Both the position numbers and the translations under genes were made by a program. A DNA stretch of 64,000 nucleotides from Psettodes erumei (lineage: Eukaryota; Chordata; Actinopteri; Pleuronectiformes; Psettodidae), in contig JAFBJZ010000740.1 in the NCBI GenBank assembly GCA_016785225.1, positions 186,001 through 250,000 on the forward strand. The letters are read 5' to 3'. The notes beneath the pieces are model-generated. The model did no database searches. It was not told where the DNA came from and saw nothing but the letters and a program-made list of their open reading frames with translations. Positions within the stretch are counted from its first letter, which is position 1, and each line of letters starts with the position of its first letter. Below are positions 24,331 through 36,379 of this stretch, in pieces.

Positions 24331-24584
24331 GCCTTGTTGCTCTTCCTAGAGCAGGGCTAAGCTTCTAAGTTGCAAACTTTATTTTTATAAGTTGTGATCA
24401 AATAATAATCCTTTTGCATGTCGTTTAAACTACAATTTCATTGTTGGTGGGTTTAAAACAAAATTCAATTAGTAATAACTTAACAAACTTGTTTTAATAA
24501 AATTAATAATTAAAGATATTTTTCTCAACATTAACTTTACAATTTTAATTTCCCTCTCCTACCCACACAACATGCCTGGACAAG

Positions 24585-24686
24585 TTCAGAGTAAGACGGT
24601 GTGTTTGGAGGCTGAACAACCTTGAGCCATCCAGTGCCATTGTATACCTCGGAGAGAAAGAAGAGCACCTGTTCAAGGAGTTTGGG
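24585..24686 (+). other. Orphan exon-like open segment
   Basis: A 102-nt open frame begins after a pyrimidine-rich stretch and an AAG acceptor-like site and ends at a strong donor, GGG/GTAAGTA. It encodes FRVRRCVWRLNNLEPSS and then YLGEKEEHLFKEFG. No partner exon was found nearby. It could be an exon of an unrecognised transposon gene or a chance frame. Confidence 0.25.
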
Positions 24687-24792
24687 GTAAGTAATGTAAT
24701 ATTATGAAAGAGAACTAAATCCTTATTGAGCCTAGTGTAAATGCAAAGGCAGAAGATTGCTCCTGCACTACTTGCTACTTACATTTTGTAAA

Positions 24793-24873
24793 AGGAAATT
24801 TCAGCCTAATTTTAACCCAGGATCTAACACACCATGTGTGTCGACCCTGGGTTAAAATTACGTGAGAATTTCC
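24793..24873. repeat. Fold-back (palindromic) element, about 80 bp
   Basis: The left arm holds GGAAATTTC and TAATTTTAACCCAGGATC. The right arm holds the complement, GACCCTGGGTTAAAATTA and GAATTTCC. The arms are about 31 nt each and separated by a short loop. This looks like a tiny MITE or a hairpin from a larger element. Confidence 0.6.
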
Positions 24874-25028
24874 CTGTAAGTGTAATGTACTTCATACCAC
24901 ATCAGCATGGTAAGTGTTGATAGCAACACAAAAGGAAAAGAAAAACAAATTTATTTGTTTTAAAGTTATTTTATGAAACCTGAAAAGAAAATATCAAGAT
25001 TTACATACAAACCGAAGGTCAATTGTAT

Positions 25029-25427
25029 CAAAAATCCCTAACAAGTCCGTAATCTGGGTCCGAAAACCAGGGCAGCAAAACCAGAGGCGTAGTCAAAACA
25101 GTCCGAGTCAGAAAAACCAGAGAAGCGGCAAACAAATCCGAGGGCTAGGGCAAGAAAGCGGTGGTCAGACAAAACTGGGTCTCTGCAAAAAAACAGATCA
25201 GGCTTGGCGTACAGGGTTCTCGGCTCAGGCATGAAATGGTCACGATTCGACACCAGGGAAGTGTGAAGCAGGGTTTAAATACACTGGGGAGTGATGAGCA
25301 AATGAGACACAGGTGCGAGGAATTAGTCAGGTGATTAACCAAAAGCGGGGAAAGAACACCAGGGGAGTCCTAACAGAAAACACCAGGAGAAGACACAGAC
25401 AGAAACCTGAAAGGACATGGATCATAA
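25029..25427 (-). repeat. 3' LTR of the Gypsy element, lacking its last 80 bp
   Basis: Aligns base for base with 27720-28110, but stops at 25029. The U5-like part found in the right copy is missing. Confidence 0.75.
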
Positions 25428-27639
25428 TTCAGTGACAGCCTCGACCTTGGAAGGATCCATGCCAATGCTTCCCGCTGAAATCTTGAACCCCAAAAAGGTG
25501 GTGCTGGTGCATGAGAACTCACACTTCTCGGCCTTGACGAACAATCGATTCTCCAGCAATCGCTTAAGAACCTGCCTCACATGCTCTGTGTGTTGTTCTG
25601 GGGAACGGAGAAAATCAAAATGTCATCCAGGTAGACGAAGACAAACTTGTTAATCATGTCTCTTAACACATCATTCACCATCCCCTGGAAGACTGCTGGG
25701 GCGTTAGTTAGGCCGAAGGGCATCACCAGGTACTCCCAGTGACCTGTGGAGTGTTAAAAGCTGTCTCTCCACTCATCTCCTCTCTTATGCGTATTAGGTG
25801 GTAGGCATTTCGTAAGTCCAACTTGGTAAAAATGGTGGCTCCCTGGAGAAGCTCGAATGCAGTGGACATGAGCGGAAGGGGATAACGGTTCTTGACAGTG
25901 ATATCATTGAGACCGCTGGTAGTCAATACAAGGACGGGGAACCGCCCTTCTTGTTCACGAAAAAAATCCCGCCCCAGCTGGCGATGAGGATGGGCGGATG
26001 ATACCTGCAGCCAGGGACTCGCTAAGGTATTTCTCCATAGCTTCAGTCTCGGAAGGGACAGGGAGAACAGCCTGCCTCGAGGGGGGCGCGCCCCTGGCTT
26101 CAGGTCAATGGGGCAATCATACGGGCGATGGGGTGGCAGGCAAGTGGCACGCGCCTTACTGAAGACTTCTTTAAGTCCAGATACTGGGGACCTCCTCCAG
26201 GTTAGGAATTGGCTCCGCCTGTGCGACTGGAACTGGTGTGTGGGCTTGACGAAGACATGTCTGGGAGCAGGCAGGGCTCCAGCCCATGATTTCATGCCTT
26301 CCCAGTCTATGACTGTTAGGGTGGTCATCCATGGGTGGCCAAGGATGACAGGTGAACGGGGGAGTTGATGATCAGGAAACTGATGAGTTCCTGGTGGTTA
26401 CCTGAGACTAGCATCTTTAGGGAGCTGTAGCATGGGTGATGCGGCCGATCCTCCGCCATCCAGAGAGACCGCCACCGAGGTTGAGAAAGCACCACCCAGG
26501 GAATGCCCCAGCGCTTAGCCGCCTCAAGTCCAGGAAACTTTCCTCTGCTCCTGAGTCCACTAGTGCCCTAGTTCCCTTAGAGCCCCCATTCCACTCTAAG
26601 GTCACTGGTAGGCTGGTGCGCTTCTTCGAGGAGGATTCCACGACATTGCGCCCACGAGAGCCCTCTCCTCACTGTGGGCATTGCCTTTACTGGGCACCTG
26701 ATCTTGAAGTGTCCAACCCCCCACAGTATAGACATGTTTGTTCTCGGATCCGCTTTCTCGCTCCTCCTTTGAAAGACGAGCTCGATTTACCTGCATGGGT
26801 TCTACTCCGGGGGGGTGTGGGGGCGTGGTGCCCCAGAGGGCAACCTTGGTCGACGAGGGGAGCAGGGGATGGCTGACGGTATGGGCTAGAGGGCCTGGCG
26901 CCCACATTCTCTCTAGGCGCGCGCCGACACGGATAGCCAGTTCGATAACCCGATTCAGATCGCCAGGGAGGTCCCGGTCAGTAATCTCGCCCTGATGCAT
27001 TCAGCGAGACCATGGAGGAATGCATCATACAGGGCACGTTTCTCCCCAGCCGCTGTCAGTGGCGTAACGCCTGAAACTCGATGGAGTAGTCCCAAACTGA
27101 CCTGCACCCCTGACGAACTGTAGCAGCGCGCTCTTCCTGCCTCCTGGCCGTGTTTGGACCGATCGAACACTCTCTTCATCTCCTCAGCCAGCAGAGCAGA
27201 GTTCTGGACACATGGTAAGTCCGCTTCCCAGGCCGCTGTAGCCCACTGTTTGGCCCTCCCGTAAGCTGGGTGATGATGTAGGCGACCCGGGATTGCTCGG
27301 TGAAAAAGGTGGCTGGTTGTAAGCTGAAGATGAGCTTACACTGGTTAAGAAGGCCCGGCAGGACCCGGCTCACCGTCAGATTTCTCTGGTGGTGGAAGAC
27401 GGGTTCGTGTGTCGCCATCGGAGCGGTGGAGCTGGGAGCAGGGGAAGCAGATGGATGAAGAGTGGGGTGAGCTGGTTGTTCTAACGGTAGCTGCCAAGTC
27501 AGCCATTCTGTGGATCAGCGCCTGCAGATGCTGCGAGAGGGCCAGGAGTTGTTGCTGTTGTACTCCCAGCACGGCGCCCTGCCTATTCACTGCCGCTAGA
27601 AGGCGCACTGCCTGCTGGTTCCATGATGGTCGAATCGCA
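25428..27639 (-). pseudogene. Gypsy gag-pol remnant, frame-disrupted and truncated
   Basis: In element order on the minus strand: a gag-like region (27420-26900), a CCHC-type knuckle beginning CLYCGG near 26740, an aspartic protease motif ALVDSGAEES near 26550, and a reverse transcriptase with GLNDITVKNRYPLPLM near 25900 and the YLDD active site at 25622-25633. Several frame changes separate these parts. RNase H and integrase are absent. Not expected to be functional. Confidence 0.8.
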
Positions 27640-28110
27640 CTGTGATGATCAGTACAGGAACCAGGCGCAAGACAGTGTGTGCTGACAATGATCTTTATTA
27701 GCGACAATCCAAAATCCGCAAATCCAAAAATCCCAAACAAGTCCGTAATCTGGGTCCGAAAACCAGGGCAGCAAAACCAGAGGCGAGTCAAAACAGTCCG
27801 AGTCAGAAAACCAGAGAAACGGCAAACAAATCCGAGGGCTAGGGCAAGAAACGGTGGTCAGACAAAACTGGGTCCATTAAAAAACAGATCAGGCTTGGCG
27901 ACAGGGTTCTCGGCTCAGGCATGAAATGGTCACGATTCGACACCAGGGAATTGTGAGGCAGGGTTTAAATACACTGGGGAGTGATTATCAAACGAGGCAC
28001 AGGTGCGGGGAGTTAGTCAGGTGATTAACCAAAAAGGGGAAAGAACACCAGGGGGAGCCCTAACAGAAAACACCAGGAGAAGACAGACAGAAACCCGAAA
28101 GGACATGGAT
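27640..28110 (-). repeat. 5' LTR of the Gypsy element
   Basis: About 390 bp (27720-28110) are shared with the left copy. A further 80 bp toward the interior contains AATAAAGATC on the element strand, a plausible LTR poly(A) signal. The element interior starts near 27635. Confidence 0.75.
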
Positions 28111-29100
28111 CATATCTTTTTAGAGTGTGCCTGGACTCTGCCCATGATCTCTCGGTGGTGCAGCCTACTGATAGCTTGGTCCACCTCAGTGGGAACCTTG
28201 GCGTTGGCCTTCCTCCCTGACTGGTCGGTGGACTCTCTTAGTTCGAGAACCAGCCTGGTCTTCTCCTGCATGTAACCCAGGCTGATGGACTGCAGTGGAA
28301 GCTGCAGTGCATTCTTCCCCAAGAGGCCCGTTTCAGAAAGGCACTGTGGCAGACCCAGCCACTTCCTGATGAATGAGTTGGCTTTTCCATCCATCTTACT
28401 CACGGTGGATGAGGGGATCTCACTCATTTTCAGGGGCCACGTCACGCTCCTGTAGAGCATAAACTGGTGGCACCAGACCTTGTACTTCCCAGGCAGTTGG
28501 CTCTGGTCGATCTCTGCCAGCCCATCTGTTAACTGTTTCATTACGGTTCTCCCCATCTGTTTGTCAGACAGCTCTGCAGTTTACTGCCTCCCCAGGCTTT
28601 TTATCGGTTGCTCAGACAGGAGGGGGATTTTCTCTCCCCCGACGACAAAGATGGCGTTGTCGTTTCTGACTCCCCTTCTCATTTGGAGGGATTTTTCTTG
28701 ATTCTGGCCCATGACATCAACTCGTCCATCCTTCTCAGCATTCTGGATGTACATGCTGCTGTCTGAAGGAGGCTGGTAATGTCATCCATTTAGCTCCTCA
28801 GTGGGGGTAACCTCTGGTCAGATGGTAGTTTGATTCCTCCAACCATTTGCTTTGCTCCTATGCAATGAACAGGATTGGAGAAATGGCACACCCCATTGCG
28901 ATTCCCACTTCTAAATGCTGCCACCCAGTGGTGAAGCCCTGGAGGGCAAAGCACATCTGCAGATCGCTGTCGGAGAGCGCGACCAGGTTCTTGATGCAGG
29001 GAGGCGTGTGGAAAAACTCCAAGGCGTCGTTTATCAGCTGCTGTGGGACAGATCTGTACGCATTGGCAAGGTCGGTATAAAGTGTAGTATAAATGTCTCA
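28111..29100 (-). pseudogene. LINE reverse-transcriptase remnant, frame-disrupted
   Basis: Minus-strand pieces include IAMGCAISPILF near 28880, a degraded active site at about 28780-28795 where the codon before MDD is TAA, and then WLGLPQCLSETGL and ISRLHHREIMGRVQ (28556-28111). It ends exactly at the Gypsy LTR border. It is probably the upstream part of the same LINE whose tail lies at 24130-24330. Confidence 0.65.
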
Positions 29101-29700
29101 AAAAATGTCATAGTACATGTCATAAAATTTGGGAAAAATGCTATCATATTGTATGTTGTAAGAATGCGAAACAATGTCTAAGTATACTTTGTCTTAAAAA
29201 TACAAAAAATATCAGAGTATGATATGTTTTAAGAACACCAACTAAACATGACAGTTTAAGTGTCATAAAAGAGCAAAAACATCATAGTATATTATGTTTC
29301 AAAAATGAAAAAAAAATGTCATAGTACATGTCTGAAAGATGCCATAATGTTTCATAGTATAGTGTTTCATGAAAATATTATATCGTCTTAAAAAAGGCAA
29401 AATAAATGTCATGTATAATATTTCATATAATATAATATTTCAATATATCATAAAATGTAAAAAAAAAAAAATAAAACAAAATTATATAATGTTCTGTGAA
29501 ATACAGAAAAATGTCATAGCATGTCGTAAATATATGAAACAATGTCTTATTATACTATGCCTTTTGTTACAAATGCAACAAAAGACCTTATCGTATATGT
29601 TGTGAAACTTAAAAAAATTACTATATAATAACATTTTGTGAAAACATAAAAACATAAAAGTCATACTATGTCATAAAAAGCAAACAGATGATGTACAATT
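29085..29700. repeat. Degenerate AT-rich satellite, block B
   Basis: The same CATAGTATA / GTCATAAAA unit as block A resumes immediately after the LINE remnant. Block A ends with GTCTAAGTATACTGT and block B holds GTCTAAGTATACTTTG, so the two were probably continuous before the insertions. Confidence 0.8.
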
Positions 29701-30425
29701 GACATAAAGGTACAAAATAAATCTAAATCTAAATATATTATATCCTGACTCCAGAGCAGAGCTGCAGGATCCATCCATCCATCCAGGAGACACAAAAACT
29801 GGTCAACCATTGTTATTATCATTATTATTATTGATGGTCTAAATAGCATTTGTAGTAGTTGACTCCATAACAGTATACAAATTATGACTTAGATATAGTA
29901 TAGCATCATGTATTTAAAGCTAACGTGTCAGTACAGATTCCTGACATGTTAGCAAAAAGTATGTCATTAAAATGTATTAACTTGTTGACATCAGCTATTT
30001 TATGAAGCAAAAAAAATGAAATGCACTACACATTGGAAACTGCAGTTTTCCCCAACCTACAGTTGTCAGCGTTTCAGTTTTTTTATTATTATATTATTAT
30101 AAACGGAAATTGTAAAAACGCTAAATAGTGCAAACAGCGACTATGGGTATCACAAGTAAAAAGGTGGTGTTGAGAACTGCGGATCGCGGCCTCACGCTGC
30201 AGTGTCGCACTCCAACCGGCTGGGGGAAGTAGAGCACCGTATATCTTTTCGCCGACCGGGCGCCACAGAGAGAAAACAAGCGTGCGAAACTGCGCTCGGT
30301 CCTCCTCATCGTGGGCTTCAAGACACGCACTGTGTAAGGTGGAAGTAACTTTTATCCCACAGAGAAGAGTTCGAGAGCACTCGGCACACACGCCCTGGTT
30401 CAAAGAGTCACGGCAAGAGATAACC
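29700..30425 (+). promoter_or_regulatory. Spacer and probable set promoter / 5' UTR
   Basis: AT-rich to about 30080, then CpG-rich up to the set start codon at 30426 and on into intron 1. No TATA box was recognised. Confidence 0.5.
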
Positions 30426-33400
30426 ATGTCGGCCTCATCGGCGAAAGTCAGTAGGAAGGAGAACTCAAATCACGACGGAGCGGACGAGACCTCTGGTAAC
30501 GTTAAGGAATGGCGGTTATCCCGCACAACGCCATTTTCATTTGTTTTTCGTCATTTTGTCATTATCCGTGTAGTTTGATGAGCGCTGTCGAGTTGGAATG
30601 ATACATATAATGGATGAGCAGTTTAATTTAAATTTCCTGCCTACACTGAGGCGATTGCGGTTGTGGGGACTCTTCAGCAACGTAGCATGCTAGCGCAGGC
30701 TAACTGTTTAGCCAGCATGATAGGTTAGCTAGCCATTAGCTTAGATTGGCTACTAACTGCTAGTTGACATGAAGGAGGCCGGTGTTTGCATTGCATAAGC
30801 TGCACTTAGCGTGCGGCGCAGCTGTTGTTTGGCGGCCGGTTTCGGGAGGTTCGTCACGGGGGGACGTGTCGGTGCTGCAGCCGCGCGCTTCCTCGCACGC
30901 GTCCCTGGTCGGAGCTTCGCGAACGATCGTCTGTCCACAACATTCGCAAGTGCAACAGTCGCCGTGTCCCGTCTCGCACCCGCACGGACAGGCCGGAGCG
31001 CGGACAGCGTTATCGCTAGCCCGTTCAGGTGAACGGGGACCACGCGCGGGAGGAAGTGGCCGGGCAGCATGTAAACAAGCGCTGCTTATTTCTGGAGAGT
31101 CTGCACCGTCGCCGTGACGTGGAAACGGGAATGGCGGCGCGTTTCTCGTGCGGCGAGAGGCGTCGGTGGACCTCGCGGTGTGTTATTATCAGTGCGAGGC
31201 AGATGGCAGTTAGCGGCCAGACGGCGTTAAGCCCCTCATTCAAACCAGGCCGCCTTTAGCAGCGACAGGAAGCTCCAGACTGTAAGAGGCAGAGGGGTCT
31301 GTCTGCCATGGAGACACACACACACGCGCGCGGCAGGCGTCCCGCGTTATTCAACAACACTGTGCCTGCAAAGGGGAAATGAGGAAATGAGTGATATATG
31401 ATGAAAGAACAATTTAAAGAGGATGTATTTGCCACCTTCTATCGTATTTCTATGTATATTTTTCCATATGAAAAAAATTTCAAGCATTCCTCAAGTAGTT
31501 TTCTAAATGACCGTGGACAACAGATGCGCTCAGCAGGACATTTTACACTGTTAGAGTAAACCCGGTTTCAAAGGTGGAAGTGACGTCTATCCTGCAGAGA
31601 ATGGTTATGTTGTTTAACTACCTCTGCCAAGCTGGTTATATTTTTGGTTTGTTAGCAGGGTTATGCAAATGTAGTGGGCGCATTTACACGATTTTTTTTT
31701 CACCAGAAATGTCTCTTGGTCTGACATAGAAATGTGTTGAGCTTCTAGTTTTGCCAGTTAACAGTTATTCTGCTGTTGTTCTGCGTCCATCAACCAGGTG
31801 TGATCTCATTATATTCTTTGAATGCACCAGTAAAGGAAGCTCAGACTGTTGACATTGCAAAGATAACATCTTGAAAGAAACATTGTATGTGACATAATTA
31901 GTCCTACTGTTAATTTTAACCCAGCCCCTGTATGGTGATATGTATCATACCATGTGATTCTTGCCAATACCTAACTGATATCTACCACAGGGGATTGTTC
32001 TGTGATGGCTCTGCTGGTGACACAGTAGGCGATCACGTGCTGATTAAAGGGCTAAGTGATTGCGTGGATGCCGTCTTATCTTACTGACGGAAGTTTCACT
32101 GTCTCTGTTGGAGGCTTTGGGTCTGATCCTTCGCCATTGTCTCGTGGTGTCCCACAGGGCTCAGTTCTGGGGCCTCTGTTATTCTCTTCACATTTGCTGC
32201 CCTGGAGGCATGTTATAAATGGACTTAATATTGCATATATTTTAGTTGCAGACAACAAATTTACGTTTCATTTAAACCTCATGAAATTTACATCTTATCT
32301 GAGTTGCTGGATTGTCTTACTGTCATAAAGGATTTCTTGCAGAGGTTTTGATGGTTGCTCCAGAAGGAGAATCCCCATGAGCCATCAAAGTGCTGGGCTA
32401 AGGATCCAGTTTGAAATCTAGCTGTCATTATTAATTACACAGCATTGCATAGTCCATCTCCTGTATATGGCCGACCTCATCAGCTCCCTTCATGCACCTG
32501 TTGAAAGACCTGTGGGTATGATGCATTTGAGGCCATAGCACCCAAACTGTGGACTGCTAATTCTGTGGCTCCTTTTTAAAGCCACCTCTTTTTGGACAGG
32601 CATCTTGTTAATTCATTTGTGTTTGTATTTATTGTGTGCAGTGATTTTAGCTTTATTATTTTATCTGCCTCTGTAAAGGCACTGTACAAATAAACCAAAC
32701 TCGTTGCACTCATGTGGTAAGACTCCACCCCCCTGTGAGGGAGCAGCCACTTTCATTTTGTAGCCATGGTGTTGATGACTAACGTTTCACGTTTTGTTTT
32801 GGGTTTTTTTTAAATTTGATGAATCTGTTTCATGAACATGAACCAAATGGTTTCAAAAAAAAAAAGAAAAAAGAAACCGTGGCCGGGCCGTTAGGAGTGT
32901 TATGTAATGGGTGTGTCTCTGAACGCTCAGTTACACCAGCTACTTTGACAGAGAACAATGAGATTATTGTCCATGAGTCACGCACGTGAATGACAAATGA
33001 ACGGATGTCAACCATCAAAACCATTTATTAAGATCAGTATTTTACAATAATTAGCGCTTCAGTACAAGCTGGTCTATAAAGGAGTGCAGTGAATCTTTTA
33101 GCAACGAGTGCTACAGCTCAGAGTTTTTCATCCACCACAGATCATCAGAAGTGCCGTGAAAAACTTAACTGCTCCTTTTGATTTCACTCACGCAGCTTGT
33201 CGAGCATATGGCTGCAGTTCTGCAGGTAGGCCAGCGGGTAGCGGGGTCGGATTAGATTCGCGTGTAGAGAAAATTAGAGATGCCGTCAGCCTGTTTAAAT
33301 GAAGAACAAAGATTGAGATATATATATATATATATATATATGAAGGTGAAAAGTCAGGGGAAGAGCCCACTGCAGGCAGGAGACAGAAGGGTTTTTTTAA

Positions 33401-35473
33401 AATGCCGCTACTCATCTGTGTTGATGGTGTGGCGGCTGTATTTGATATTGTACTCATCGGTAATGGAAGTGGATGAAAGCTGAAACGGTTCTCTCTCCCT
33501 TCCAGAAAAAGAGCAGCAGGAAGCAATCGAACACATCGATGAAGTTCAGAATGAAATCGACAGGTGAGTGTGCGTGGTGCGCGTCGGCACCGACAGGTGG
33601 CCGCCAGGAGAGCGGTTTTCTCACCCTGCCTTTCTTCCCGCCAGACTGAACGAACAGGCCAGCGAAGAAATTTTAAAAGTAGAGCAGAAGTACAACAAAT
33701 TACGCCAGCCGTTCTTCCAGAAGCGTTCAGAACTCATAGCCAAAATCCCCAACTTCTGGGTTACAACGTTCGTCAACCATCCACAAGGTAAGCTGTCCCG
33801 CTGTCATTGCTCTGTTTGCGCGTGGCCGCTGCTCTCCAAGTGTTTCGCTCCAAACACGCGTCTGCTGCGTCTCACCTGCAGTCTCGGCTCTCCTGGGGGA
33901 GGAGGACGAGGAGGCGCTTCATTACTTGTCGAGGGTGGAGGTCACCGAGTTCGAGGACATCAAGTCTGGATACAGAATAGATTTTGTGAGTCGTCCCGCT
34001 CACTTGGCTCGCGTATGTGGGGACAGCGGGCCCCCCCGCTCGGCTCCGGGTGTGACGCCGCTGTGTTTTGTCCCCTGCAGTATTTTGACGAGAACCCCTA
34101 CTTTGAGAACAAAGCCCTCTCCAAAGAGTTCAACGTCAACGAAAACGGAGATCCTGTTTCCAAATCAACTGAAATCAAATGGAAAGCTGGAAAGGTTGGT
34201 TTGCATTTTCCATTTGCGATTTTAGGAAAAACGATCCTGTTGTGCTTTAATGCAAATACTCAGCCTATTTAACCTGAGGAAATGCAAAATTTCATTTCTT
34301 TTCAGTGCTAAATGTTCCACTCCACTGCTTGTACTTGTCTTAGTCTTAGTTATTATTTTTACTAAGGTTTGTACTTGTAACAGTGGTTGCAACAACTATT
34401 GTTTTTATCGTAAACGCGCTATAACCCGAAAACCCTGATCGAACGCATTTTCTCCCCCAGGACCTGACAAAGCGCAGCGGTCAGATGGCGAACAAAGCCG
34501 GGAAGAAAAGGCAGCACGAGGAGCCGGAGAGCTTCTTCACCTGGTTCACCGACCACTCGGACGCCGGGGCCGACGAGCTGGGGGAGGTGATCAAGGACGA
34601 CATCTGGCCTAACCCGCTGCAGTACTACCTGGTACGACTGCTCTCCGACTGTGCCGTTTCAGCTGCAGTCAAAGTCCGGCTGGGACAACGCGCGCATGAG
34701 TCAGCACTTTCTGAAAGTTTTTTTTTCTCGATTTGCGCTGCTCGTCACAACTTGACTGCCGGGTCTCCAGTGGTTCTGAGGAGAGTTGAAAAAGTCCAAA
34801 GTTGTCATCAACTGAGTATTCTTAAAGGCAACCTTCTTCACAAGCCCGACTGATTCATTAAACAAGGTTCTTTACCCTTTATCAGTAGAAAGGCGTCCAA
34901 GCATTTGCACATACCATAATAATGATTATGGTATGTGCAACAGTGCAACACTGATGAAGTTAAGACTAATTTTGATGTCTGTTTGCATCTTTTAACTTCC
35001 AAAATCTGCCAAAATCCAATGTTTTACAACAAAGATTAAGGTATTTACAGAAAAGTCAGCCCAGTTTTCCTCAAATATTGTCGTCAGCATCACCCTAAAA
35101 ATCTTGTTGTGCTGTGGGCCAACTGTTTATAATGCAAGTGAAGGCCAGGCGTAGAGACAGCAGGGAGGGTGAGCAGAGTCAGGGCCTGACGCTTCTCACT
35201 GGTTCCCAAGGTCCCTGACATGGAAGACGAGGAAGGCGACGGTGACGACGACGACGACGAAGAGGAGGGCCTGGAGGATATTGACGAGGGGGAAGAAGAG
35301 GAAGGCGAAGATGAAGACGAGGATGGGGACGGAGAAGACGGCGAGGTAAGGACACTGCGACGCCGAATCAGGGTTTTTAATGGAATCCGAAAGTTCCTTA
35401 AACAACTTTTCGGAACAACCGCTGTAATTTTTTTTTTTTTTCCCCCTTTCAGGACGACGGTGAGGATGATTAG
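30426..35473 (+). CDS. set: Protein SET (template-activating factor I / PP2A inhibitor I2PP2A), complete in 8 exons
   Basis: Exons 30426-30495, 33506-33563, 33645-33787, 33882-33985, 34081-34194, 34461-34631, 35211-35345 and 35453-35473 give 271 residues, with all phases consistent. SET is a nuclear NAP-family histone chaperone, a subunit of the INHAT complex and an inhibitor of PP2A. The N-terminal segment MSASSAKVSRKENSNHDGAD is followed by the long dimerisation helix ([20 protein letters not shown], exons 2-3). The earmuff domain spans exons 3-6, with [33 protein letters not shown] and ESFFTWFTDHSDAG. Exons 7-8 form the acidic tail, almost entirely D/E/G, ending DDGEDD. The start fits the shorter vertebrate isoform. 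A different first exon, used by the longer mammalian isoform, was not recognised. Confidence 0.97.
32010..32705 (+). mobile_element. Internally deleted LINE relic in set intron 1
   Basis: A + strand reverse-transcriptase piece, GVPQGSVLGPLLFS with SYLTDGSFTVSVGGFGSDPS in front (32056-32258), is followed after a deletion by the C-terminal end and 3' tail of the same type of element, ending with an AATAAA-like tail near 32690. Frames are broken and the catalytic YADD is degraded (VADN). Confidence 0.7.
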
Positions 35474-36379
35474 ACCCAGTCCTCCCCCTGTCCTACATCA
35501 TCCTACAACCCATGGGAACAACATATTTCATTTAGGGGGGTTTTGTAAAAAAAAACAAACAAACAACAAAAAAAAAAGTCTTTTTTTTTTTCCCTGTGTT
35601 GCCGGCCTGTCCATCCTCTTCCTCTGCAGCCATCCCCGCATAGCGGATCTTCACGGGTTGCAGTGGGGCGGGGGTGTCGGCGGCTCTCTGGAAGTCTCAC
35701 CTGTCATTTGTTTCTCTACATCTCCCAAAGACATGCAAATAAATAAAAAAAAAACAAAACTTTGTAGCATTCTGCACGTCATCCTACGTAGATTTAAAAT
35801 ACGTACAATAGCAATTTTTATGTAAGATATAAAAATGACGGTTTCTGTTGAAGTTGTGAGTTCAATAAAAATAAGCCATGGTGCAGTGATAACCCAATCA
35901 TAGCATCCTTAGCCACTTTTATATATAAATGTATATTATGATATATCCAGTGGTGGGGGCTACTAAGGCTTATTAGGAGTTGCATTTTCCTTTGTGACTT
36001 ATTGTACTAATGGAACTGTTTGAAAGCACCAGCTTGTTCCTTTCAACTGTTGTAAATGTTTTTGGGATATACATGTATCTTGGTAAGACAGTTGTTAATT
36101 GTACATAATTTAATGGGGAGGTGTGGTGGGGCAGTGGGGCTTTGACACCAACTCTGGACTTCTGTTAAATAAATTTTCATGATCTTGTTTTTCAGGCACC
36201 CACAACAAAGTTTGAAATGTACATTTTTTTTATATAAAAAAAAACAAAAACAAAAACGACCTGAAATCTAATTTTGGGCTTGGCTTAACACGATCTCTGT
36301 GGGGCTGCAGCGTTTCTCCTGTTCCACTGGAAACCTGTTCACGTTAAATTAAGTGTACCAGTTGCTTTGTTACAATAAA
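35474..36379 (+). other. set 3' UTR with several poly(A) signals
   Basis: AATAAA is found at 35864-35869, 36168-36173 and 36374-36379, which would give 3' UTRs of about 0.4, 0.7 and 0.9 kb. The UTR has long A and T runs and no open frame of interest. Confidence 0.6.

Larger units (their letters stand above)
25029..28110 (-). mobile_element. Internally deleted Ty3/Gypsy LTR retrotransposon
   Basis: Two direct repeats, 25029-25427 and 27720-28110, flank minus-strand gag, protease and reverse-transcriptase remnants. The direct repeats differ by scattered substitutions and small indels. The coding part stops within the reverse transcriptase and passes straight into the left LTR, so RNase H and integrase are missing. 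Several frames are broken. The copy sits between pieces of a LINE, itself inside the AT-rich satellite. Confidence 0.85.

Noticed and set aside
33568..34272. 234-codon + strand open frame in set
   Set aside because: It reads set exons 3 and 5 together with the introns between them. The spliced exon model explains the conserved parts.
35220..35345. Acidic D/E-rich tract as a low-complexity artefact
   Set aside because: It has a proper acceptor and donor, fits the phase of set exon 6, and is the known acidic tail of SET.
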